DNA of 18,058 nt, taken from contig CAYWXH010000029.1 in assembly GCA_964462295.1 (NCBI GenBank), forward strand, positions 1 to 18,058, written 5' to 3'. Made by a program: the position numbers and the translations under genes. The stretch comes from JALVIU01 sp964462295 (GTDB lineage Bacteria > Atribacterota > JALVIU01). Below the pieces are notes generated by a model. The model did not search any database. It was not told where the DNA came from and worked only from the letters and a program-made list of their open reading frames with translations. This document shows, one piece after another, positions 6,820 to 14,260 of the stretch (position 1 is the first letter of the stretch; each line of letters begins with the position of its first letter).

Positions 6820-8376
6820 TCACTCTTTATCTGCCCACTTTACAACAAGGATTTCAAGAGGAAGTTCTATAACATTCTTTATATTTGTTCTATATGCTAT
6901 GACATTTTTCTGTACATGTAAGAAAAGCCATGGTGCATCTTTCATAATGATCTCCTGGGCTTTCTTATAATATTCCTTTCTCTTGTCTGGATTTACCTCT
7001 TTCATCCCAGCGATGATGAGCTTATCCACCTCAGGATTTTTATAAAATGCCCTGTTTCCGCCCTTTGGAGCAAAATAATCACTATGGAATAGAGGTCTTA
7101 ATACCCAGTCTCCATCACCTGTAGATGGTGCCCATCCCAAAAGTGCTAAATCATATTTTGCCTCTTCAGGTGGCTTACGCAAAGATGCAAGATATGTTGC
7201 CCAGTCTGCAGTGTGAAGTTTTGCCTCAATACCAATCTTCTGGAAGTATCCCTGGACTGCCTCTGCCACCTTATAGTCCATAAGGTATCTTCCATGTGGT
7301 GTATAGAGCTTTAGTGTAAATTTCTTTCCATCTTTGTCAAGGATACCATCACCATCCGTATCTTTCCATCCTGCCTCTGCAAGAAGTGCCTTTGCCTTAT
7401 CAGGATCATACGGGTAGTATCCTCCATCTGCATAACCCCATGTAAGAGGTGCAAGTGGAGAATGTGCAGGCTCTGCAAGGCCTTTTAAGATATTCTTACA
7501 GATTGCTTCTTTATCTACTGCATAGTTAAATGCCTGTCTTACTCTCACATCCGGATATTTCACATTATTTATAAGCATATAAATTACCCTCAAAGATGGG
7601 GCAATTTCTACCTTTATCTTTTTGTTTTTCTGAAGCCTTGGCACATCAAATGGAGAAACCCTCTCTGCTACATCCAACTCACCTGTTTCAAGCATCATAG
7701 TTCTTGATGTATCTTCAGGTATAGTTTTAAATACAATCTTGGAAAGCTTTACTTTGTCCTTTCTCCAATAATTCTTATTTGCAACAAGTGTAATATGGTC
7801 ACCAGGGACCCATTCCTTAAATACAAAAGCACCTGTTCCAGAAGGATGATGTTTTATGTCTGCACCTTTGTCTATAAGTGATGGGTCAAGGATGAGTCCT
7901 GCACCATGTGCAAGTATATGTAAAAATGCACCAAATGGTACCTTAAGATGAAATTTTACAGTATACTCATCCACTACCTCTACACTCTTTATAAAAGGTT
8001 TATAAAGAGAGGTTCTTTTGAATTTACCATTTACAATACGATCAAAATTTTTCTTTACAGCCTCTGCATTAAATGGAGTGCCACTGTGGAATTTTACACC
8101 CTTTCTAAGATAAAATGTCCATGTAAGTCCATCTTCTGAAACATCCCACTTCTCTGCAAGTGCAGGCTGAATCTTTAAATCTGGACCAAATTCTACCAAA
8201 CCATCATAGATGTGTCTTGCCACTTCATAGGATGGGTTATCTGTTACATCTTGTGGATCAAGCCCTACTGGCTCTGCGCCCTGTCCTACAACAAGGGTTT
8301 TGCCACCTGCAAATGAAAGTGTAGCAAAAAGACCAAATACCAATACTAAAGTTACAAAAAATAAAATCTTTCTCAT
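6820..8376 (-). CDS. Peptide-type ABC transporter substrate-binding protein (SBP family 5, DppA/OppA type)
   Basis: A 518-residue extracytoplasmic binding protein for oligopeptides, dipeptides or related ligands. Residues 1 to about 23 are a signal peptide ending LSFA-GGK with no lipobox Cys. Family landmarks: EPVGLDPQDVTDNPSY (35-50), IYDGLVEF, WTFYLRKGVKFHSGTPFNAE (86-105), SGTGAFVFKEWVPGD (179-193) and VRQAFNYAVDKEAI (279-292). An Asp-rich loop DTDGDGILDKDGKK (339-352) resembles calcium-binding loops seen in some members. The start is fixed by AGGAGGTGG five bases before the ATG. It lies 103 nt downstream of the ATPase gene and has its own extended -10 element, consistent with the need for more binding protein than membrane parts. 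The ligand cannot be told from sequence; the amidohydrolase at the head of the cluster suggests peptides or N-acyl amino acids. Confidence 0.93.
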   Translation of the reverse strand: MRKILFFVTLVLVFGLFATLSFAGGKTLVVGQGAEPVGLDPQDVTDNPSYEVARHIYDGLVEFGPDLKIQPALAEKWDVSEDGLTWTFYLRKGVKFHSGTPFNAEAVKKNFDRIVNGKFKRTSLYKPFIKSVEVVDEYTVKFHLKVPFGAFLHILAHGAGLILDPSLIDKGADIKHHPSGTGAFVFKEWVPGDHITLVANKNYWRKDKVKLSKIVFKTIPEDTSRTMMLETGELDVAERVSPFDVPRLQKNKKIKVEIAPSLRVIYMLINNVKYPDVRVRQAFNYAVDKEAICKNILKGLAEPAHSPLAPLTWGYADGGYYPYDPDKAKALLAEAGWKDTDGDGILDKDGKKFTLKLYTPHGRYLMDYKVAEAVQGYFQKIGIEAKLHTADWATYLASLRKPPEEAKYDLALLGWAPSTGDGDWVLRPLFHSDYFAPKGGNRAFYKNPEVDKLIIAGMKEVNPDKRKEYYKKAQEIIMKDAPWLFLHVQKNVIAYRTNIKNVIELPLEILVVKWADKE

Positions 8377-8413
8377 AACTCCACCTCCTTTTTTTGTTAT
8401 TTTCTAATAATAT

Positions 8414-8449
8414 ATTATAGCATAGATTAAAAAGATATTGGGGATTATA
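8414..8449 (-). promoter_or_regulatory. Promoter-like region of the peptide-binding-protein gene
   Basis: On the minus strand an extended -10, TGCTATAAT (8422-8414), lies 37 nt upstream of the start codon. A second perfect TATAAT is at 8449-8444. No good -35 is present at 17 bp, which is acceptable for an extended -10. The region is very AT-rich, so chance matches are possible, but the 103-nt gap is otherwise empty. Confidence 0.5.
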
Positions 8450-8479
8450 ATAAACTTTTAGATTATTTTTTTCTGATAT

Positions 8480-9451
8480 CTACTCGTATTTAAAACAGGC
8501 TACAAAATGCCCTTTTTCTACTTCAACAAGTGATGGTTCTTTTTCTAAACAAACAGGTTTCGCATAAGGGCAACGGGTATTAAATCTGCATCCTTTTGGA
8601 GGATTAGAAGGACTTGGGATCTCACCCTCTATCACCTTATCTTCAATCTCTTCTCCTGTTATCTTTGGTTTTGGAATACTCTTAAGAAGTGCCTGAGTAT
8701 AAGGATGTAGAGGATTTTTAAAAAGCTTTTCTTTTTCGGTATATTCCACAATTTTGCCAAGATACATGACAGCTACCCTATGACTTACATGTTTTATCAC
8801 AGATAGATCGTGAGAGATAAAAAGATAAGAGAGGGAACGTCTAATCTGAAGTTCTTTTAAAAGGTTAAGTATCTGTGCCTGTACAGATACATCAAGTGCA
8901 GATGTGGGCTCATCCAGTACGATAAACTCCGGATTAGAGATAAGTGCACGGGCAATGGCGATTCTTTGTCTCTGTCCCCCGGAGAATTCATGTGGATACC
9001 TTATAAGATGTTCCTCTTTAAGTCCCACTTCCTTTAAAATAGAGAGTACCTTTTCTTCTATCTCTTTATCAGTCTTTACAAGACCGTGAATCTTAAGGGG
9101 CCTGCCAACAATATCTTTTATAATCATACGGGGATTAAGTGATGAAAATGGGTCCTGGAATACAATCTGTGCCTTTTGTCTGAAGAGTTTGAAATCTGGT
9201 TCTGTAAAAGAAGAGAGTGGTTTTTCATTAAAATAAACCTCTCCACCCGTAGGTTCCAAAAGCCTCAAAAGCACAAGCCCTGTTGTAGATTTGCCACTTC
9301 CCGATTCTCCTACAAGGCCAAGAGTCTCACCTTTTTCAAGGGAAAAAGAGACATCATCTACTGCTTTTACATATCCCACAATCTTGGGAAATATTATACC
9401 TTTATCTATAGGAAAATACTTTTTTAGATTATCTACCCTTACTATACTCAT
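8480..9451 (-). CDS. dppF: Dpp/Opp-family ABC transporter ATPase (DppF/OppF type)
   Basis: A 323-residue cytoplasmic ATPase of the peptide importer. Walker A GESGSGKST (48-56), Q-loop VFQDPFSSLNP (97-107), signature FSGGQRQR (156-163), Walker B FIVLDEP (176-182) and H-loop His214. The C-terminal oligopeptide-transporter extension carries four cysteines (288, 294, 301, 319), the pattern that holds an iron-sulfur cluster in studied Dpp/Opp ATPases. The insertion FPIDKGIIFPKIVGYVKAVD at 13-32 is typical of the F-type subunit. The ATG at 9451 follows AAGGTGG and overlaps the end of the upstream ATPase gene by 23 nt, so the two are probably translationally coupled. Dpp and Opp cannot be separated by sequence alone. 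Confidence 0.93.
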   Translation of the reverse strand: MSIVRVDNLKKYFPIDKGIIFPKIVGYVKAVDDVSFSLEKGETLGLVGESGSGKSTTGLVLLRLLEPTGGEVYFNEKPLSSFTEPDFKLFRQKAQIVFQDPFSSLNPRMIIKDIVGRPLKIHGLVKTDKEIEEKVLSILKEVGLKEEHLIRYPHEFSGGQRQRIAIARALISNPEFIVLDEPTSALDVSVQAQILNLLKELQIRRSLSYLFISHDLSVIKHVSHRVAVMYLGKIVEYTEKEKLFKNPLHPYTQALLKSIPKPKITGEEIEDKVIEGEIPSPSNPPKGCRFNTRCPYAKPVCLEKEPSLVEVEKGHFVACFKYE

Positions 9452-10412
9452 AACATGCCACCTTATGTCCTTCTTCTACCTCAATAAGAGGTGGTTTTTC
9501 TTTTTTACATATATCTTTTACATATGCACATCTTGGATGGAATCTACAGCCCTCAGGGGGATATATAAGATTAGGAACAGAACCTGGTATTACCTCAAGC
9601 CATTCTCTATCTTCATCAAGGTCGGGGATAGCCTTAAGCAATCCCTTTGTATAGGGATGTAAGGGATTGTTAAATATTTGCTCTACATTTCCATACTCCA
9701 CTATCCTCCCTGCATACATAACCGCTACCTTTTGAGCCATTGTAGCAATTACCCCCAGATCATGGGAGATAAGAAGTACACTGGTATTATATTCTTTTTG
9801 AAGCCTCTTTATAAGGGTAAGGATTTGTGCCTGAATAGATACATCAAGTGCTGTTGTAGGCTCATCTGCTATGAGGAGTTTGGGTTGACCGGAAAGTGCC
9901 ATTGCAATCATTACCCTTTGTCTCATGCCACCAGAAAATTGGTGAGGATATCTAGACACAGACTGTTCCGCATCAGGAATATTTACCTTTTTAAAAAGTT
10001 CTACAACCCGTGCCATCCCCTCTTTTAATTGTATGGGAAAATGTGCAAGGATTGCCTCAAGTACTTGAAAACCTACACGAAGCACAGGATTTAGGCTACT
10101 CATGGGGTCTTGGAAGATCATAGTTATATCCTTACCCCTTATCTTTCGCATCTGGTCTTCAGAAAGTTTTAAAAGGTCTTTTCCCTCAAACCAGATTTCT
10201 CCACTTACAATCTTACCAGGAGGCACAGGGATAAGACGCATGATAGATGTTGCAGTTACAGACTTTCCACAACCTGTTTCTCCTACAAGCCCAAGAATTT
10301 CTCCCTTTTGAATAGAAAAAGAAACCCCATCTAATGCCTTTACAATCCCTTCTTCTGTATAAAAATGTGTAGTAAGATTCTCTACCCTTAAAAGCTCTTC
10401 ACCCATAATCAT
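9429..10412 (-). CDS. dppD: Dpp/Opp-family ABC transporter ATPase (DppD/OppD type)
   Basis: A 327-residue partner ATPase. Walker A GETGCGKS (44-51), Q-loop IFQDPMSSLNP (99-109), signature FSGGMRQR (159-166), Walker B LLIADEP (179-185) and H-loop His217. The C-terminal oligo-HPY part has cysteines 289, 295, 302 and 320, again an iron-sulfur-cluster pattern. The start is ambiguous by two codons: ATG at 10412 directly follows the permease TAG (AAGGA then four bases), and a second ATG at 10406 is ten bases from the same Shine-Dalgarno. I keep the first. It forms a heterodimer with the ATPase at 8480-9451. Confidence 0.93.
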   Translation of the reverse strand: MIMGEELLRVENLTTHFYTEEGIVKALDGVSFSIQKGEILGLVGETGCGKSVTATSIMRLIPVPPGKIVSGEIWFEGKDLLKLSEDQMRKIRGKDITMIFQDPMSSLNPVLRVGFQVLEAILAHFPIQLKEGMARVVELFKKVNIPDAEQSVSRYPHQFSGGMRQRVMIAMALSGQPKLLIADEPTTALDVSIQAQILTLIKRLQKEYNTSVLLISHDLGVIATMAQKVAVMYAGRIVEYGNVEQIFNNPLHPYTKGLLKAIPDLDEDREWLEVIPGSVPNLIYPPEGCRFHPRCAYVKDICKKEKPPLIEVEEGHKVACYEYSKGR

Positions 10413-11270
10413 CTATTCCTTTAACCTTGGATTTAATGCATCTTGAAGTCCATCACCAAAGAGATTAAAACCCAAAACTACAATCATTATGGCAAGCCCA
10501 GGAAAAAAAGCGACACCCGGTGCCACCCTAAGATACATCCTCGCGTTACTTAACATTGCACCCCATTCCGGTGTAGGGGGTTGTACGCCTAAACCCAAAA
10601 ATCCAAGCCCTGCAGCTGTGAGAAGTACTGTAGCCATCCTCAATGTAGTCTGTACTATAATGGGAGAGAGTGCATTTGGCAATACATACCTCCATATAAT
10701 TGAACCATTTGTCTCACCTATTGCTTTTGCGGCCTTTATATACTCATTTTCTTTCACAGCAATAACTGCACCCCTTGTAATTCGGGCAAATTGAGGCAAA
10801 GAATAGATTCCTATTGCTATTATAAGGTTTTTAAGACTTGGCCCCAACATACTTATTATGGCAAGTGCCAAAAGCATACCAGGGAATGCAAGCAATATAT
10901 CCATAAAGCGCATTATTACCTCATCGAGTCTTCCCCCAAAATAGCCCCCTATGGCACCTAGAAAGACACCAAGGGTAAGTGCTATTACAATAGATCCAAG
11001 CTGTATAATAAGAGAGATCCTTGCTCCATATATAATACGAGAAAGTAGATCTCTTCCAAATTCATCACATCCTAATGGATGTACCCATGATATAGGTAAA
11101 AAACTTTTTGCAAGATCTTGGTTATATGGATCATATGGTGCAATATAGGGTGCGAATATAGCTACTGTAAAGTAAAGGATTACAATGAAAAAGCCTATAA
11201 CTGCGGCCTTATTTCTTTTGAGACGTCTCCATATAAGTGCAAATTGAGTTCTTTTTTTCTTTTTATTCAT
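10413..11270 (-). CDS. dppC: Dpp/Opp-family ABC transporter permease (DppC type)
   Basis: A 285-residue inner-membrane permease. It has a basic N-terminus (NKKKKRTQ), a first membrane helix at about 21-41, then the C-type signature PYDPYNQDLAKSFLPIS and HPLGCDEFGRDLLSRIIYGAR that follows it, and the cytoplasmic EAA loop (EYIKAAKAIGETNGSIIWRY) that docks to the ATPases. It ends with DALNPRLKE, usual for the family. The start overlaps the end of the upstream permease by 8 nt, and the stop is immediately followed by the next ATG. Pairs with the permease at 11263-12180. Confidence 0.93.
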   Translation of the reverse strand: MNKKKKRTQFALIWRRLKRNKAAVIGFFIVILYFTVAIFAPYIAPYDPYNQDLAKSFLPISWVHPLGCDEFGRDLLSRIIYGARISLIIQLGSIVIALTLGVFLGAIGGYFGGRLDEVIMRFMDILLAFPGMLLALAIISMLGPSLKNLIIAIGIYSLPQFARITRGAVIAVKENEYIKAAKAIGETNGSIIWRYVLPNALSPIIVQTTLRMATVLLTAAGLGFLGLGVQPPTPEWGAMLSNARMYLRVAPGVAFFPGLAIMIVVLGFNLFGDGLQDALNPRLKE

Positions 11271-12180
11271 GTCTTATCCTCGGGTCTAAGAATGCATATA
11301 GGATATCTACCATAAGATTTACAAGGACAAACATAATAGCAATTATCAAAAGGGCAGATTGTACTACAGGAAAATCTCTAAAAAGAATGGCCTCAACCAA
11401 GAGTCTCCCTACACCAGGCCAAGAAAATACACTCTCTGTAAGTACAGCACCTGCAAGCATATATCCAAACTGAAGACCCACCACTGTAACTGTAGGGATA
11501 AGTGCATTCCTAAGTGCATGTCTGTATATAACGATCTTCTCCAAAAGACCCTTTGCCCTTGCTGTTCGCACATAATCCTGGCGTAGTACATCAAGCATAC
11601 TCGAACGGGTCATACGAGCGATAATTGCAGTGGATGCCGTGCCAAGAACTATTGCAGGGAGAATAAGGTGTCTTATCCCACCCATACCACCTGATGGCAA
11701 AAGTCCAAGATTTACAGAAAATACAAGGATAAGAATAAGGCCCCACCAAAAAACAGGCATAGATACCCCCAAAAGGGCACCTATTGTGCTTATATAATCT
11801 ATCCATGTATATCGATGAGTAGCAGACATTACCCCTGCAAAAATACCGATAACTACAGCAATAAGTATACTCGCAAGAGAAAGTTCTAATGTATTAAAAA
11901 GCCGTGGCCTTATTACATCCATAACAGGCATGCTAAATTTAAGAGATTTTAACTCCCCTGTAAATATTCCCTTTAAAAACATAAAATACTGGATATATAA
12001 GGGTTTATCAAGTCCTAATTCATGTCTTACCATCATAATATCCTCTTTTGTAGCCTCCTCCCCTGCCAATAATTCTGCAGGATCTCCGGGGGCCATGTGT
12101 AAAATAAGAAAGGATATTATGGAAACACCTATAAGGACTGGTATAAGCATAATAAGTCTACGTGCTATAAATCTTCCCAT
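11263..12180 (-). CDS. dppB: Dpp/Opp-family ABC transporter permease (DppB type)
   Basis: A 305-residue inner-membrane permease. The N-terminal helix (FIARRLIMLIPVLIGVSIIS) and the motif LHMAPGDPAELLAG at about 27-40 are the B-type signature. The EAA loop is YVRTARAKGLLEKIVIYRHA. It ends LDPRIRHE, as usual. The ATG follows AAGAGGTG, 10 nt after the amidohydrolase stop codon, so it is in one operon with it. Confidence 0.93.
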   Translation of the reverse strand: MGRFIARRLIMLIPVLIGVSIISFLILHMAPGDPAELLAGEEATKEDIMMVRHELGLDKPLYIQYFMFLKGIFTGELKSLKFSMPVMDVIRPRLFNTLELSLASILIAVVIGIFAGVMSATHRYTWIDYISTIGALLGVSMPVFWWGLILILVFSVNLGLLPSGGMGGIRHLILPAIVLGTASTAIIARMTRSSMLDVLRQDYVRTARAKGLLEKIVIYRHALRNALIPTVTVVGLQFGYMLAGAVLTESVFSWPGVGRLLVEAILFRDFPVVQSALLIIAIMFVLVNLMVDILYAFLDPRIRHE

Positions 12181-12190
12181 TTTTCACCTC

Positions 12191-13354
12191 TTAAGGTAAC
12201 ATCAGGGCAACTGTTGCAAATACCCCCATTCCCACCTTCAAAACTTCTTCATTGGGGGCAAATCGTGCATTGTGTAAAGGTTCGGAAGGGCCTACACCTA
12301 ATCTATAAAATGTTCCAGGAATTTTTTTAAGATAATATGCAAAATCTTCTCCACCCATAGAAGGTACAGGGATTTCCACAGCATTTTCCTCACCCAAAAG
12401 TAAGGCTGCCCCTTCTTTCACCTTCATGGTAATATCCTTATCATTGAATACGGATGGATAGCCAAACTTTATATCTACCTCTGCTTCCGCCCTAAATGTA
12501 TTTGCAAGTGATTTTGAAACTTCCTCTACCCTTTTTGCTACAAATTCCCTGTTTTTGTCTCCGAAGGTCCTTATAGTTCCATGCATAATAGCATCATCAG
12601 GGATTACATTACTTGCTGTTCCAGCATGAATCGAGCCTACAGTGATAACTGTAGAATCAAGGGGATCAACCTCTCTTGAGTGTATCGTGCCATAGGCAAC
12701 TGTGATATGTGATGCAATAGTTATGGGGTCTATGCCTTGATGTGGTCTTGCACCGTGTGAGCCTTTGCCTTTTATTTTTACAGTAAATCTATCAGAATTT
12801 GCAGTCATAAGCCCTACTTTATATCCTATCTTTCCCAAAGGTACATCAGGGTATACATGTTGGCCTATAATATAGGATATACCAAATTTTTCGATAAAAC
12901 CTGCATCTGTTAGAATCTTACCTCCAAAACCGCCCTCTTCTCCTGGCTGAAATACAAATATTACCTCACCTGAGAGCTCTTCTTGGTTTCTTGCAAGAAG
13001 GTGTGCAAGACCTACCAAAGATGCAGTATGGATATCGTGTCCACATGCATGCATAACCCCATCTACCTCAGATGCATAAGGAAGACCTGTCTCCTCCTTT
13101 ATAGGAAGTGCATCCATATCTGCACGAAAGGCACGGATTGGACCGGGCTTTTTTCCTTTTATTCTTCCCAATACAGCTGTTGTATCTGCATAATTAGGAT
13201 AGGTCTCTATCCCAAGGGATTTTAGCTCTTCTTCTACAAGTTTTGCCGTTTCATATTCCTCTAGTTTAAGCTCAGGGTGTCTATGTATCTTTCTCCTTAC
13301 TTCTCTGATATGAGAATAAAGCTCTTCTATATCTTTCTTTAGTTTTTCTATCAT
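12191..13354 (-). CDS. M20D-family amidohydrolase / N-acyl-L-amino acid hydrolase
   Basis: A 387-residue cytoplasmic metallopeptidase-fold enzyme of the M20D (HipO/IAA-amidohydrolase/aminoacylase) family, which cleaves the amide bond of N-acyl amino acids or small peptides with two divalent metal ions. Motifs in order: RRKIHRHPEL (20-29), ADMDALPI (78-85), MHACGHDIHT (101-110, with metal ligands Cys104 and His106), PGEEG (137-141, catalytic Glu139 and ligand Glu140), GQHVYP (164-169, ligand His166), MGGEDF (333-338) and the C-terminal LHN (His361). The dimerisation domain (GSHGARPH, 198-205) is present. Length and motifs are all normal. The ATG follows GGAGG. It is the first gene of the run, with a good promoter upstream. 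The link to a Dpp/Opp importer suggests that imported acylated amino acids or peptides are cleaved in the cytoplasm; the exact substrate is unknown. Confidence 0.93.
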   Translation of the reverse strand: MIEKLKKDIEELYSHIREVRRKIHRHPELKLEEYETAKLVEEELKSLGIETYPNYADTTAVLGRIKGKKPGPIRAFRADMDALPIKEETGLPYASEVDGVMHACGHDIHTASLVGLAHLLARNQEELSGEVIFVFQPGEEGGFGGKILTDAGFIEKFGISYIIGQHVYPDVPLGKIGYKVGLMTANSDRFTVKIKGKGSHGARPHQGIDPITIASHITVAYGTIHSREVDPLDSTVITVGSIHAGTASNVIPDDAIMHGTIRTFGDKNREFVAKRVEEVSKSLANTFRAEAEVDIKFGYPSVFNDKDITMKVKEGAALLLGEENAVEIPVPSMGGEDFAYYLKKIPGTFYRLGVGPSEPLHNARFAPNEEVLKVGMGVFATVALMLP

Positions 13355-13384
13355 TTTAAGGCCTCCAGGGAAGATTTATTTGTT

Positions 13385-13413
13385 ATTTTAACACAAAAAA
13401 CTGCACAAGTAAA
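13385..13413 (-). promoter_or_regulatory. Promoter of the amidohydrolase/peptide-transport operon
   Basis: On the minus strand a TTTACT -35 (13413-13408), a 17-bp spacer and a TAAAAT -10 (13390-13385) preceded by TGT (extended -10) lie 30 nt upstream of the start codon. A small palindrome, AAGATT-TT-AATCTT (13434-13447), lies about 20 nt upstream of the -35 and could be a regulator site. This is the best sigma-70-like promoter on this strand. Confidence 0.6.
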
Positions 13414-13740
13414 GGTTTAGATAAGGGTGTACAAAGATTTTAATCTTGAAAGAACTTAGCATTTCCCTCAGCTGTTGTCGGAAGGGTACAAACATTCCTT
13501 TCCTCTGTCATTGTGGGCACCTTTTTGTTATTGCGAGAACTATCCCTCTTGTCATTGCGAGCCTCCGAAGGAGGCGTGGCAATCTGCGGGCCCCAATGGT
13601 TTTGTCATTGCGAGCACCCGAAGGGTGCGTGGCAATCTCGTTTTGCGGCCCCTGAGGGTTTTGTCATTGCGAGGCCCCGCAAGGGGCCGAAGCAATCTCT
13701 CTTTTGCGTTCCCCTATACCCATCTGTGTGGCTCCCGGGC

Positions 13741-13795
13741 ACCAGAGATTGCCACGTCGCCCAGAATGCGGGCTCCTCGCAATGACGTAAGAGGA
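13741..13795 (+). repeat. 55-bp exact direct repeat, copy 1
   Basis: Identical to 13954-14008 over exactly 55 bases; the preceding bases differ (C against T). Similarity of the surroundings (GAAGCAATCTC, then TTTTGCGTTCCC, then CCCGGG) extends the duplication to about 100 bp with changes. Confidence 0.9.
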
Positions 13796-13816
13796 AAGGA
13801 CCGCCCTTCTGGGTGC

Positions 13817-13925
13817 TGTCATTGCGAGGCCCTGTCAAGGGCCGAAGCAATCTCCAAGAGTCAATTCTCGTGTTTTCCTGTGTCGTCATTGCGAGGGGCT
13901 TGTTTTTTAGCCCCGAAGCAATCTC
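13817..13925 (+). repeat. Composite two-hairpin element, copy 3
   Basis: Inverse orientation to copies 1 and 2: hairpin unit 13817-13854, a linker containing AATTCTCGTGTTTTCCTGTG, then hairpin unit 13885-13925. Its reverse complement matches the order, linker and hairpin arm (TTCGGGGCT...AAACAAGCCCC) of copy 1. This is the best preserved copy. Confidence 0.7.
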
Positions 13926-13953
13926 GCTTTTGCGTTCCCAATACGTCCCGGGT

Positions 13954-14008
13954 ACCAGAGATTGCCACGTCGCCCAGAATGCGGGCTCCTCGCAATGACG
14001 TAAGAGGA
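13954..14008 (+). repeat. 55-bp exact direct repeat, copy 2, ending at the assembly gap
   Basis: This is the second copy of 13741-13795, and its last base is the last known base before the N run. The match ends where the contig ends, so the real duplication may be longer. Confidence 0.9.
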
Positions 14009-14108
14009 NNNNNNNNNNNNNNNNNNNNNNNNNNNNNNNNNNNNNNNNNNNNNNNNNNNNNNNNNNNNNNNNNNNNNNNNNNNNNNNNNNNNNNNNNNNN
14101 NNNNNNNN
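14009..14108. other. Assembly gap (100 N) inside cluster C
   Basis: Exactly 100 N, a placeholder length. The preceding 55 nt are a repeated 55-mer. The sequence after the gap begins inside another unit (CTCGCAATGAC), so one or more repeat units are probably missing. Confidence 0.95.
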
Positions 14109-14217
14109 TCCTCGCAATGACAGAGGGGTTATGGACTACTCGCAATGGCGGTTGGGGCGTGTACTCCTTGCAATAACAATTAAATATTAAAATTTTCCTA
14201 CAAAATTTTCTTGTTTA

Positions 14218-14226
14218 TGGTATAAT
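14218..14226 (+). promoter_or_regulatory. Extended -10 promoter element of the large secreted-protein gene
   Basis: TGGTATAAT gives a perfect -10 with the TG extension, 34 nt upstream of the ATG. No clear -35 stands at 17 bp. The strong ribosome binding site GGGAGGGG (14248-14255) follows, five bases before the ATG. Confidence 0.6.
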
Positions 14227-14260
14227 TTTATACAAAAGCAAATAAAAGGGAGGGGTTTTT

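Larger units (their letters stand above)
13506..14177. repeat. Hairpin-repeat cluster C
   Basis: The divergent intergenic region between the amidohydrolase and the large secreted protein holds the longest repeat block and no credible gene. Forward units: 13550-13586 (stem GCCTCC/GGAGGC), 13603-13639 (GCACCC/GGGTGC), 13662-13699 (GGCCCC, GCAA loop, GGGGCC), 13817-13854 (GGCCCT/AGGGCC) and 13885-13925 (GGGGCT/AGCCCC). Reverse units: 13745-13787 and 13956-14000. Degenerate half-units sit at 13506, 13526, 14110, 14142 and 14166. The second gap lies at 14009-14108. Open frames across the block on both strands translate only the repeats. A leftover AT-rich stretch, 13414-13505, shows nothing else beyond the small palindrome. 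Confidence 0.9.

Noticed and set aside
8377..8479. Intrinsic terminator between the ATPase gene and the peptide-binding-protein gene
   Set aside because: The region is AT-rich with T-runs, but I find no GC-containing stem before them; promoter elements explain it better.
13446..14176. A 233-codon plus-strand frame and others in cluster C
   Set aside because: They cross the N run, are composed of the same repeat peptides, and occur in several frames at once, as repeats produce.
13506..14177. CRISPR array
   Set aside because: Units occur in both orientations with irregular spacing, the variable parts are self-complementary rather than spacers, and there are no cas genes nearby.
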